Source: an uncultured Shinella sp. (GTDB lineage Bacteria; Pseudomonadota; Alphaproteobacteria; Rhizobiales; Rhizobiaceae). Taken from it: a DNA stretch of 16,799 bases. The notes beneath the pieces were generated by a model, which saw only the letters and a list, made by a program, of their open reading frames with translations, had not been told where the DNA came from and searched no databases. Made by a program: the position numbers and the translations under genes. Of this stretch, positions 1-6,723 are shown piece after piece; positions within the stretch are counted from its first letter, which is position 1; the number at the start of each line of letters is the position of its first letter. The DNA lies in contig CAMLOC010000011.1 of assembly GCA_946481465.1 (NCBI GenBank), forward strand, positions 1 through 16,799. Reading direction: 5' to 3'.

Positions 1-253
1 GCTCGTCCTGACCGGTCGCGCCGACGCGACGATCAACGACAGCCTATCCTTCCTCGACTTCAAGAAGCACAAGCCCGACGCCAACGTGAAGATCGCCGCG
101 GAGCAGGAAAACGCCGACTATTCCGGCGTCATCATCCGCAAGGGCGAGCCGGAGCTTCTGGAAGCGATCAACAAGGCGCTGGTCGACATCAAGGCGGACG
201 GCACCTACCAGGCGATCGCCGACAAGTATTTCGGCCAGGACGTGTCGAAGTAA
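1..253 (+). CDS. Amino-acid ABC transporter substrate-binding protein, C-terminal part (partial)
   Basis: The reading frame enters from the left edge (first full codon at position 2) and stops at TAA 251-253, giving the last 83 residues. The segment has the features of the last lobe of a periplasmic family-3 solute-binding protein: a GVIIRKGEPELLEAINKAL stretch followed by a short helix and a terminal ADKYFGQDV segment, which is the usual ending of His/Arg/Gln-type binding proteins. These proteins capture a polar amino acid or opine in the periplasm and deliver it to the membrane permease. The permease and ATPase genes lie directly downstream. The signal peptide and most ligand contacts are outside the window, so the substrate cannot be named. 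Confidence 0.9.
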   Translation, partial: LVLTGRADATINDSLSFLDFKKHKPDANVKIAAEQENADYSGVIIRKGEPELLEAINKALVDIKADGTYQAIADKYFGQDVSK

Positions 254-306
254 TCGAAAGCCGCCGCTTTCGCGGTGGCCCGTTCCTGCCCTATAGATGA
301 GACGAC

Positions 307-336
307 CGACTGGCCGGAGGCCCCTCCGGCCAGTCG
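307..336 (+). promoter_or_regulatory. Strong inter-cistronic hairpin between binding protein and permease
   Basis: A perfect inverted repeat with 14-bp arms at 307-320 and 323-336 and a 2-base centre (in RNA a few central pairs open to form the loop). No run of T follows, so it is not a complete intrinsic terminator. Such hairpins after binding-protein genes commonly protect the upstream message from 3' exonucleases and lower expression of the downstream permease; that role is inferred here. Confidence 0.7.
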
Positions 337-354
337 CATTTCGGAGGGTTTCCC

Positions 355-1035
355 GTGCCGCCGTGGCTTCAACTGATGCTGGATTCGCTTGCGCCCCTTT
401 TGTGGGCGGCGCTCGTCTTCACCATTCCGCTCACCCTCGCCTCCTTCGTGCTCGGGCTGGCGCTCGGCCTTCTGACGGCCATCGCACGACTGTTCGGCCC
501 GCGCCCGCTCGTCGCCGTCGCCCGCTTCTATGTCTGGGTGATCCGCGGCACGCCGCTCCTGGTGCAGCTCTTCGTCATCTTCTACGGCCTGCCAAGCATC
601 GGCATCCTGCTCGATGCCTTCCCGGCCGCCCTCATCGGCTTCACGCTGAATGTCGGGGCCTATACGTCGGAGATCATCCGCGCCGTCATCGCCTCCGTGC
701 CGCGCGGCCAGTGGGAAGCGGCCTATTCGATCGGCATGAGCTGGTCGCAGGCCATGCGCCGCACCATCCTGCCGCAGGCGACGCGCGTCGCCGTGCCGCC
801 GCTCTCCAACACCTTCATCTCGCTGGTGAAAGACACCTCGCTCGCCGCCGCCGTCACGGTGCCGGAACTGTTCCAGACGGCCCAGCGCATCGTCGCCACG
901 ACCTACGAACCGCTGATCCTCTATATCGAGGCGGCGCTGATCTATCTGGCGCTGAGTTCCGTCCTCTCGGCCCTGCAGGTCCGGCTGGAAAGGCGTTTCG
1001 CCCGCTATGGCGGCTTCCTGGAGGCCCGCACATGA
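355..1035 (+). CDS. Polar amino-acid ABC transporter permease (HisM/GlnP family)
   Basis: A 226-residue inner-membrane permease for the binding protein encoded at the left edge. Hydrophobic helices lie near residues 15-45, 57-80, 87-105 and 190-207. The family-typical RGTPLLVQLFVIFYGLP segment is at residues 64-80, and the EAA cytoplasmic loop that docks on the ATPase (EAAYSIGMSW...RRTILPQA) is at about 121-142. The start is GTG at 355 with GGAGG at 342-346; no other start with a ribosome site fits the N-terminus as well. The stop overlaps the ATPase start by 4 bases (ATGA), implying coupled translation. Only one permease gene is in view, so the channel is either a homodimer or pairs with a permease encoded upstream of the window. 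Confidence 0.93.
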   Translation: MPPWLQLMLDSLAPLLWAALVFTIPLTLASFVLGLALGLLTAIARLFGPRPLVAVARFYVWVIRGTPLLVQLFVIFYGLPSIGILLDAFPAALIGFTLNVGAYTSEIIRAVIASVPRGQWEAAYSIGMSWSQAMRRTILPQATRVAVPPLSNTFISLVKDTSLAAAVTVPELFQTAQRIVATTYEPLILYIEAALIYLALSSVLSALQVRLERRFARYGGFLEART

Positions 1036-1793
1036 TCGAGCTCGGCCATATCGAAAAGCGCTTCGGCGACAACCATGTGCTGCGCGACATCAGCCTTGCC
1101 CTGCCCGAGGGCACGGTGACGGCGCTGGTCGGCCCGTCCGGCGGCGGCAAGAGCACGCTGCTGCGCTGCATCAACCTGCTCGAGACGCCGACCTCCGGCT
1201 CGATCAAGCTCGGCAGCGAGAACATCGATTTCGCGCCAGGCCGCAAGGTCGGCTGGGACGCGGTGCAGAAATTGCGCCGCCAGACCGGCATGGTCTTCCA
1301 GAATTTCCAGCTCTTCCCGCACCAGACGGCCATCGCCAACGTGATGGAAGGCCTCGTCACCGTCCTCAAATGGCCCAACGACAAGGCGCGCGCCCGCGCA
1401 ATGGAGTTGCTCGAGAAGGTCGGCATGGCGCACAAGGCCGATGCCTGGCCGGCGACGCTGTCGGGCGGCCAGCAGCAGCGCGTCGCCATCGCCCGCGCGC
1501 TTGCCCCCTCGCCGCGCGTCCTGCTCTGCGACGAGCCGACCTCCGCGCTCGACCCCGAGCTTGCCGAAGAGGTGGTCGAGGTGCTGGGCCGGCTTGCCCG
1601 CGAGGGCACGACCATGGTCATGGCAACGCATGACCTGCGCCTCGCCTCGCGCGTTGCCGATACGGTCGTCTTCCTCGATGGCGGCGTCATCGTCGAAGAG
1701 GGGCCGCCCCGCGCCATCTTCTCCGCGCCGAAGCGCGAACGCACGAAGAAATTCATCGCCTCGCTCAGCGCACCGCAGAGCTACGACATCTGA
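1032..1793 (+). CDS. Polar amino-acid ABC transporter ATP-binding protein (GlnQ/ArtP type)
   Basis: A 253-residue cytoplasmic ATPase that powers the permease encoded just before it. All nucleotide-binding motifs are intact: Walker A GPSGGGKST at residues 34-42, Q-loop Q90, signature LSGGQQQR at 143-150, Walker B VLLCDEPT at 163-170, and the switch His at 200 (MATHDL). The length is normal for the polar amino-acid family. The open frame extends far upstream, but the ATG at 1032 begins exactly where family homology begins (MIELGHIEKRFGDN) and overlaps the permease stop as ATGA, so this start is preferred. The transported compound remains unknown. This is the last gene of the operon, since 135 bases separate it from the next gene. 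Confidence 0.95.
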   Translation: MIELGHIEKRFGDNHVLRDISLALPEGTVTALVGPSGGGKSTLLRCINLLETPTSGSIKLGSENIDFAPGRKVGWDAVQKLRRQTGMVFQNFQLFPHQTAIANVMEGLVTVLKWPNDKARARAMELLEKVGMAHKADAWPATLSGGQQQRVAIARALAPSPRVLLCDEPTSALDPELAEEVVEVLGRLAREGTTMVMATHDLRLASRVADTVVFLDGGVIVEEGPPRAIFSAPKRERTKKFIASLSAPQSYDI

Positions 1794-1877
1794 AACACAC
1801 GTTGGCTCACGTTACGGTAGCAAGGAATTCCGGTGCCCGGCAGTTGCATCGGACAGGCGATTCAAGCACAGTGACGG

Positions 1878-1907
1878 GATATGCGTATCTCGCCATGCCC
1901 CGGCATG
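1878..1907 (+). promoter_or_regulatory. Two small palindromes upstream of the Xre-type regulator (candidate operator)
   Basis: The leader of the regulator gene carries an imperfect palindrome GATATGCGTATC (1878-1889) and, shortly after, CATGCC-CC-GGCATG (1894-1907), ending a few bases before the ribosome site. Cro/C1-type proteins often bind such palindromes near their own start, so an autoregulatory operator is possible. This is inference from position and symmetry only. Confidence 0.3.
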
Positions 1908-1928
1908 TCCAACAGGGGAGAAAGCCTC

Positions 1929-2372
1929 ATGAACAAGAAAACACCGAACCCGATCGACGTTTTCGTCGGTTCCCGCGTCCGCCTGCGCCGGCTGATGGTG
2001 GGCATGAGCCAGGAAGCCCTCGCCGACCGCCTCGGCGTCACCTTCCAGCAGGTACAGAAATACGAGAAGGGCACCAACCGCATCAGCGCCAGCCGCCTGC
2101 AGGCGATCGCCGAAGTGTTCCGCGTCCCGCCGAGCTTCTTCTTCCAGGACGAGGACAGCACCATGCCGGCCGCCGGCGCCGGGCACGAGACGGGCGACGT
2201 CTCCACCTTCGTCTCCTCCAAGGAAGGCCTCGATCTCAACCGCGCCTTCCTGAAGATCGACGATGCGGGCGTGCGCAAGTCGATCATCGCGCTGGCGACC
2301 GCGCTTTCCAAGGCGAGCGCCGCCGCCGAAGCCGGCGAACGCGCGGACAGCGCGCCGGAACTGCGGATCTGA
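1929..2372 (+). CDS. Xre/Cro-C1 family transcriptional regulator
   Basis: A 147-residue DNA-binding protein. Residues about 11-68 form a helix-turn-helix domain: GSRVRLRRLMVGMSQEALAD, then the turn and recognition helix LGVTFQQVQKYEKGTNRIS, then the closing helices ending in VPPSFFF. This is the form common among rhizobial regulators of the Cro/C1 group. The C-terminal half is polar and alanine-rich with no recognised ligand domain. The start at ATG 1929 is chosen because a strong ribosome site (AGGGGAGAAAG, about 1914-1924) lies before it; ATGs at 1881 and 1905 are in frame but lack one. The stop is only 6 bases before the next regulator, so the two are probably co-transcribed. By position it is a candidate controller of the downstream YcaO/TfuA peptide locus, but it could equally be an unrelated housekeeping regulator. 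Confidence 0.9.
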   Translation: MNKKTPNPIDVFVGSRVRLRRLMVGMSQEALADRLGVTFQQVQKYEKGTNRISASRLQAIAEVFRVPPSFFFQDEDSTMPAAGAGHETGDVSTFVSSKEGLDLNRAFLKIDDAGVRKSIIALATALSKASAAAEAGERADSAPELRI

Positions 2373-2378
2373 CCCCTT

Positions 2379-4190
2379 ATGCCGGCACGGCTGCAGACGC
2401 TCGGCCATCTGCGCCTGCTCGACGAGGGCGGCAATGACATCGTCTTTCCCGAAAAGGCGCTTTTGATCCTCTGCTACCTCCTGGCGCGCGGCATGAACGA
2501 CATGCCGCGGGCGGATGCGGCGAACCTCTTCTGGGACGATGCCAACAGCGCCGCCGCCTTCGCCAACCTGCGGCAGACCGTTTCGCGGACCCAGAAGCGC
2601 CAGCGGGAACTGGGCCGGACCTATCTCACCTTCACCGACACCATGATCGCACTCGGGCAGGACGCCGTCGAAAGCGATATGGAGGCGATGCGCGAGGGCG
2701 CGGACCTTGCCGTGCTCGCCGCCGCCCTGACCGACGACTTCCTCAAATATGTGAAAGCCGGCAACCGGGCGCTCTCGAGCTGGATCGTGCTGCAGCGGGC
2801 CGCGCATATGGCCCTCCTGAGGGGCGCGCTGCTCAAGCCCGGCGCATCCGGGGGCACCGGCGCACGGCAGGTCCACACCACCGCCGCCCTGCGCCTTCTG
2901 GAAAACAACCCGGACGACGACGAGGTGCGCACCGTGCTGACCGGCCGGCCGGCGGCGCCCGCAGGCCTCATGACCTTGCAGCCGCACGCACACATGCCGG
3001 CGCCACAGGGATCGGAGGTCACGCTTGGCCGGCCGAACCCGCCGCGCGTCGTGCTGCTGCCGCCGGTCACGGCGCTCGCCGCCCGGGCCGCCGCCCGCTT
3101 CGGCGAAGCGCTGATCGAGGACGTGACGATCGGGCTCTGCGCCCTGCGGTCCATTTCGATCATCGCTCCGCACACCGCCGCGCAGATCTCGCTCCAGGCC
3201 GACAGGGCCGCCACCTACGAGCGCCACAAGATCAGCTATATCCTGGAAACGCGGCTGCGCGACGAGGGCCATCACCACACGCTCTTCGCCCAGCTCATCT
3301 TCTTCGGCAGCGACGAGGTGATCTGGGCCGACCGCTTCCCGCTTTCCGCCGAGGGCCTTGCCCGCTCGCGGCAGATGATCGCCCACCAGATCGCCGGGGC
3401 GATCGCCACCGAGATCGAGCGCAACGAACTGGTACGCGGCGACTATGAACAGGATGCCGACGCCTACCGCAGCTTCCTTATCGGCCAGGGCCAGTTGAAG
3501 AACCTCGACCTGCGCGACATTCGCCGCGCCCGCAAGAGCTTTCGCGAGGCTCTGCAGGTCAACAGCGGCTTCGCCCCGGCGATCGGCGGCCTGGCACGCA
3601 CCTATTTCCTCGAATGGCTGCTGACGGCGCGCGGCGATGCCGACCTCCTGCGCCAAGCCGAGCATTTCGCGGAGGAAACCATCCGCATCGACGAGCGCCT
3701 GCCCTCGGGATACCGCGAACTCGGCGTGGTCAAGCTCTATGCCCGCCAGTTCGACGAAAGCACCGCCTATCTCGACCGCGCCGAGGCGCTGAGCCCGCAT
3801 TATGCCAATGTCATCGCGAGCTATGCCGACACGCTGGTGCAGGCCTCACGGCCGGATATCGGCCTGAAGAAGATCGAGCACGCGATCGAGCTCAATCCGC
3901 TGCCGCCGGACGAATATTTCTGGACCGCGGCAGGTGCCGCCTACGGGCTCGGCAAATATGAGGAAGCCCTATCCTACATAAGCCGGATGAAGGACAAGGA
4001 ACCCGTACACCGCATATCGGCTGCCTCCTGGGCCATGCTCGGGGACCTCAAGAAGGCCCGGCTGTTCGTGCGCCGCGCCTACAAAAGCAACCCGAATTTC
4101 GACCTCGAATCTTGGATTGCGATCATACCTTTCAAGGAGGAGTGGCAGAGACAGCACTATTACGAAGGCCTTAAAAGAGCAGGGTTTTGA
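2379..4190 (+). CDS. SARP-like/TolB-like/TPR regulatory protein
   Basis: A 603-residue protein with three visible parts. Residues 1-100 resemble the winged-helix N-terminus of SARP/BTAD activators (LGHLRLLDEGGNDIVFPEKA, then a LLARG...RADAANLFWDD helix pair and a NLRQTVSRTQKR helix). Residues about 222-350 resemble the TolB-like domain found in CadC- and cyclase-associated regulators: PPRVVLLPPV, FGEALIEDVTIGL, ISYILETRLR, FAQLIFF, VIWADRF. Residues about 360-560 are helical TPR-like repeats for protein contacts. There is no cyclase, kinase or receiver domain and no clear membrane helix, so it is probably a cytoplasmic activator or scaffold. No ribosome site is clear at ATG 2379; translation is probably coupled to the preceding gene. 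The gene ends 20 bases before the first precursor-like peptide, which makes it the best candidate for a pathway-specific activator. Its ligand or partner is unknown. Confidence 0.72.
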   Translation: MPARLQTLGHLRLLDEGGNDIVFPEKALLILCYLLARGMNDMPRADAANLFWDDANSAAAFANLRQTVSRTQKRQRELGRTYLTFTDTMIALGQDAVESDMEAMREGADLAVLAAALTDDFLKYVKAGNRALSSWIVLQRAAHMALLRGALLKPGASGGTGARQVHTTAALRLLENNPDDDEVRTVLTGRPAAPAGLMTLQPHAHMPAPQGSEVTLGRPNPPRVVLLPPVTALAARAAARFGEALIEDVTIGLCALRSISIIAPHTAAQISLQADRAATYERHKISYILETRLRDEGHHHTLFAQLIFFGSDEVIWADRFPLSAEGLARSRQMIAHQIAGAIATEIERNELVRGDYEQDADAYRSFLIGQGQLKNLDLRDIRRARKSFREALQVNSGFAPAIGGLARTYFLEWLLTARGDADLLRQAEHFAEETIRIDERLPSGYRELGVVKLYARQFDESTAYLDRAEALSPHYANVIASYADTLVQASRPDIGLKKIEHAIELNPLPPDEYFWTAAGAAYGLGKYEEALSYISRMKDKEPVHRISAASWAMLGDLKKARLFVRRAYKSNPNFDLESWIAIIPFKEEWQRQHYYEGLKRAGF

Positions 4191-4216
4191 TCAACTGAGA
4201 AAAAGGGAGAATGGAC

Positions 4217-4453
4217 ATGGCAAAAATCGTTGTTCTAGGAGTTGAGGGAGAGGACGCTCTCTGGGTCGCAGATCTTGATGCAGGCACAGTTACACAGATC
4301 AGCGCGCCGGTTAGCGGTCCTCTGAAAGCAGGCGACGATTTGCGAAAGGCCGGCGCAACTATTACCGCGGGTGTCAATTTCGCCGTACGCGCACCAGCTA
4401 ACGCCACGGCAGACAACTTGTCAGATTTGTCCGGCGGCTTCTACGACACGTAA
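4217..4453 (+). CDS. Putative RiPP precursor peptide 1 (YcaO/TfuA-associated)
   Basis: A 78-residue small protein from the second of two close in-frame ATGs. The ribosome site GGGAG touches the first ATG (4211) but sits 7 bases before the second (4217), so the second is preferred. The N-terminus (AKIVVLGVEGEDALWVADL, then AGTVT) is nearly the same as that of the next gene, with 20 of the first 26 aligned residues identical after Met. The middle shares DDLRKAG with its paralogue and the end shares a short LSGGFYDT tail. There is no cysteine, no signal peptide and no membrane helix. Position just upstream of YcaO and TfuA, duplication, and conserved ends with a variable middle are the usual picture of a leader-plus-core precursor. 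I infer the N-terminal block is the leader and the C-terminal tail contains the modified core. A non-precursor role, for instance a small cargo or regulatory protein, is possible. GC content is visibly lower than in neighbouring genes. Confidence 0.72.
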   Translation: MAKIVVLGVEGEDALWVADLDAGTVTQISAPVSGPLKAGDDLRKAGATITAGVNFAVRAPANATADNLSDLSGGFYDT

Positions 4454-4463
4454 TCCAGCAGCT

Positions 4464-4551
4464 TTGCCGGCATCTAACTCAGTTTCTAAGAAGAAGGATG
4501 CCGGCAATAACACAGTCCCTGGCGACGAAGCCTGGGAGACCTAGCATCCTT
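4464..4551 (+). promoter_or_regulatory. Structured inter-cistronic region between the two precursor genes
   Basis: The 120-base gap between the two peptide genes carries a perfect 11-bp inverted repeat (TTGCCGGCATC at 4464-4474, GATGCCGGCAA at 4497-4507) with a 22-base loop. The right arm overlaps AAGGATGC (4494-4501), which can pair instead with GCATCCTT (4544-4551); the two folds exclude one another. A weaker hairpin (CCCTGGC...GCCTGGG) lies between. No T run follows, so this is more likely an RNA stability or processing element or attenuator than a terminator. Function is inferred. Confidence 0.45.
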
Positions 4552-4579
4552 AATTTCAACCAACCTGGGAGTAATGGAA

Positions 4580-4780
4580 ATGTCGAAAATCGTCGTTCTC
4601 GGACTTGAAGGTGAAAATGGGTTGTGGGTCGCCGACCTGGAAGCAGGCACCGTTACGGCTGTTGCGTCCGATGTCGCCGATGATCTGCGCAAGACCGGCA
4701 AGATCGCGTCGCGTGGTATCAGTTTTGCAGCTGTAGCCGAAACGGTGGATCCGCTCTCCAGCGGTATCTACGATAAATGA
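4580..4780 (+). CDS. Putative RiPP precursor peptide 2 (paralogue of peptide 1)
   Basis: A 66-residue small protein from ATG 4580, chosen over ATG 4574 because GGGAG ends 8 bases before it, the same arrangement as in peptide 1. It begins SKIVVLGLEGENGLWVADLE, continues AGTVTAVA, keeps DDLRKTG, and ends LSSGIYDK. Compared with peptide 1 it is about a dozen residues shorter, the missing stretches lying between the AGTVT block and DDLRK and just before the final LS-x-G-x-YD tail. It also lacks cysteine, so any modification would fall on the backbone or on Ser/Thr rather than on Cys. The YcaO gene starts 19 bases later and is in the same direction. The shared ends and differing middle suggest two substrates of one enzyme set. 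Confidence 0.75.
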   Translation: MSKIVVLGLEGENGLWVADLEAGTVTAVASDVADDLRKTGKIASRGISFAAVAETVDPLSSGIYDK

Positions 4781-4799
4781 ACAGACAACGGTTCAACCC

Positions 4800-5984
4800 A
4801 TGATCCTTTATTCGGATCGCATCTGCGGCCCGGATGAGACCTGGAGCCGGATCGAGGCGCTTCTGCCTCGGTTCGGCATTACGCGGCTTTCTCGCCTGAC
4901 CGGGCTCGATTCGATCGGTATCCCCGTGTGGAACGCCGTCAGCCCCAATGCCCGTTCGATCGTCATCAACCAGGGCAAGGGCATCACCGATATCGACGCC
5001 AAGGTCTCCGCCGCCATGGAAGCCCTTGAACGGGCGGTCGCCGGTGAGCCGCTTGTTCCGGCACGCTTCGCCGCGCGGCGTGACTTTGCGGCGGCGGGAG
5101 AACTCTGCCTGCCGCTCGATATTTTCATTGCAAGTGGACAAGCCTTCCTTTCAGAGGACGAAAACATCGACTGGCTCGCGGGGCGCGACATCGTGACCGA
5201 TGAGACTGTCTGGGTGCCGCGCGCCGCCGTCTGCCTCGACAGGACCGTTCACACCCCTCGGTTCTGGCAATCCTCCGACGGTCTCGCCTCCGGCAATTCC
5301 GAGACCGAAGCGGCCCTGCACGGTCTGCTGGAGCGCATTGAGCGGGACGCCGACCGCCTATGGCGGCTGCTGCCGCGTCAGCGCCGCCTTGCGAGCGCTA
5401 TCGATCCCGCCGATTTCGCCGACCCCGTCATAAATGACCTCACCGGCCGCTTCGAGGCTGCGCGGCTTGAATTCCGCCTCTTCGACATCACCAGCGATCT
5501 CGCCATCCCCACCTATGCCGCCGTGCTCGGCGACACTGGCCTGCGTGATAAGAAAGCGCCGCGCTACCATGATGCGACGATCGGCTACGGCACACATCCC
5601 GTCGCCGTCCGCGCCGTTATCCGCGCGCTTACGGAGGTCGCCCAATCGCGCCTCACCTATATCAGCGGCGCGCGCGACGACCTCTTCGCCGAGACCTTCA
5701 TCCGCCCGCTCGCCCCGGAGACCGTCGCCCTCTTCGACGCCGCGCCGGGACGGGCGAAAAGCCATCCGGCACCAGGCGGCGATGCTGCCGCACTGCTCGC
5801 GTACTGTCTCGAAAAACTCGCTGTGTCAGGCATCAATCCCATCATTGCCGTGCCGCTTGGTGGCGCCACGCTGCCCATCGCAGTGGTCAAGATGATCGTG
5901 CCGACGCTCGAAAGCCCGGAGGGCGCGCGCCGTCATGCCGTCGGCACCCGTGCACTCTCTCGTATGCTGTTCCCGACCCTATGA
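4800..5984 (+). CDS. YcaO-domain enzyme, TfuA-associated type
   Basis: A 394-residue ATP-dependent enzyme of the YcaO superfamily, which activates peptide backbone amides by phosphorylation to make azolines, amidines or thioamides. Visible family signatures are SAAMEALER at residues 70-78, the ATP/Mg motif SSDGLASGNSETEAALHGLL followed by ERIERDA at 158-184, and GYGTHPVAVRAVIRALTEVA at 262-281. The protein ends GTRALSRMLFPTL, without the proline-rich tail seen in many azoline-forming members. There is no separate E1-like or F-protein partner gene, and the next gene is TfuA, overlapping by 4 bases (ATGA). That partnership is known from McrA thioglycine formation in methanogens and from thioamide-containing bacterial RiPPs, so backbone thioamidation of the two upstream peptides is the leading hypothesis. 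No strong ribosome site is seen before ATG 4800, but the N-terminus (DRICGPDETWSRIEALLPRF) has the expected family form. Confidence 0.93.
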   Translation: MILYSDRICGPDETWSRIEALLPRFGITRLSRLTGLDSIGIPVWNAVSPNARSIVINQGKGITDIDAKVSAAMEALERAVAGEPLVPARFAARRDFAAAGELCLPLDIFIASGQAFLSEDENIDWLAGRDIVTDETVWVPRAAVCLDRTVHTPRFWQSSDGLASGNSETEAALHGLLERIERDADRLWRLLPRQRRLASAIDPADFADPVINDLTGRFEAARLEFRLFDITSDLAIPTYAAVLGDTGLRDKKAPRYHDATIGYGTHPVAVRAVIRALTEVAQSRLTYISGARDDLFAETFIRPLAPETVALFDAAPGRAKSHPAPGGDAAALLAYCLEKLAVSGINPIIAVPLGGATLPIAVVKMIVPTLESPEGARRHAVGTRALSRMLFPTL

Positions 5985-6694
5985 AGATTCTCTTCGCCGG
6001 CCCTAGCCTACCTGACGCCGCCGCCCTTGCGGGCGATGCCGTAACGGTCCGCCCACCCGCGGTGCACGGCGATGTATTGGCCGCCATACGGGAGGGTGCG
6101 ACGGCGATCGGCATCGTCGACGGCAATTTCGAGCATGTGGCCCCCGTCTGGCACAAGGAAATCCTCTACGCGCTGGACCAGGGCGTCGCCGTTCTCGGCG
6201 CGGCCAGCATGGGGGCGCTGCGCGCTGCCGAATGCGACGCGTTCGGCATGGTCGGCATCGGCCGCATCTACGAGGACTATGCCTGCGGCCGGCGCATGGA
6301 CGATGCGGACGTCGCCCTGTTGCACGGACCCGCCGAACTTGGCTATCCCGCCCTCTCCCTTCCCCTCGTCAACGTCGAGGCGACCCTCGATCGGCTGGAG
6401 GCGGAGGGAACCGTTGACAAGCATCGGATATCGATGCTCCGCGCCGCGGCGGCGGGGCTCTTCTACAAGGAACGGACCTGGCCTGCGATCATCGAACGGA
6501 TCGAAACGGCACAGGAGAGGAAATCGCTTCTGCAACTTTTCCTCGCAACAGCCGTCGACCAGAAGCGTGCGGACGCCCTCGCCCTCGTGCACGCCCTCAA
6601 AGATTTCGACGCAAAACCCCCTGAAAAACAGGGAAACTGGACATTCCGGGCGACATCGCTCTGGCGCACCCTCGCCGATCAACCCGAAACCTGA
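5981..6694 (+). CDS. tfuA: TfuA-like protein, YcaO partner
   Basis: A 237-residue cytoplasmic protein of the TfuA family, named from the trifolitoxin system of Rhizobium leguminosarum. Family hallmarks are FAGPSL at residues 5-10, HGDV at 29-32, IVDGNFEHVAPVWHKEILYA at 45-64, VLGAASMGALRAAE at 71-84, GMVGIGRIYEDYACG at 89-103 and DDADVALLHGP at 107-117. TfuA proteins are thought to help the YcaO enzyme by delivering or activating sulfide or by positioning the peptide; the exact chemistry here is inferred. The start overlaps the YcaO stop as ATGA, implying matched production of the two proteins. The C-terminal 80 residues are helical and less conserved. There is no convincing terminator after the gene, only a weak GC hairpin at about 6700-6722 without a T run. 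No exporter, peptidase or immunity gene follows. Confidence 0.93.
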   Translation: MKILFAGPSLPDAAALAGDAVTVRPPAVHGDVLAAIREGATAIGIVDGNFEHVAPVWHKEILYALDQGVAVLGAASMGALRAAECDAFGMVGIGRIYEDYACGRRMDDADVALLHGPAELGYPALSLPLVNVEATLDRLEAEGTVDKHRISMLRAAAAGLFYKERTWPAIIERIETAQERKSLLQLFLATAVDQKRADALALVHALKDFDAKPPEKQGNWTFRATSLWRTLADQPET

Positions 6695-6723
6695 AAGGGC
6701 GCGCGGTTTCCCATTCCGCGTGT

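Noticed and set aside
297..1031. N-terminal extension of the first ATPase, in frame from ATG 297
   Set aside because: It would run through the permease gene in another frame; the translation is Arg-rich noise and ATPase homology starts at ATG 1032.
1812..3800. Long minus-strand open frame opposite the two regulator genes
   Set aside because: No recognisable domain, composition of an antisense shadow, and it runs against well-supported plus-strand genes.
2379..4190. Adenylate cyclase assignment for the 603-residue regulator
   Set aside because: Only the TolB-like and TPR parts often found beside cyclase domains are present; no cyclase catalytic domain is visible.
4454..4573. Possible third, decayed precursor gene between the two peptides
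   Set aside because: The stretch shows no trace of the conserved start or tail in any frame; it is better explained as structured non-coding RNA.
6620..6640. Hairpin with A-rich loop near the end of tfuA considered as a terminator
   Set aside because: The CCCTG/CAGGG stem lies inside the coding sequence and lacks a following T run.
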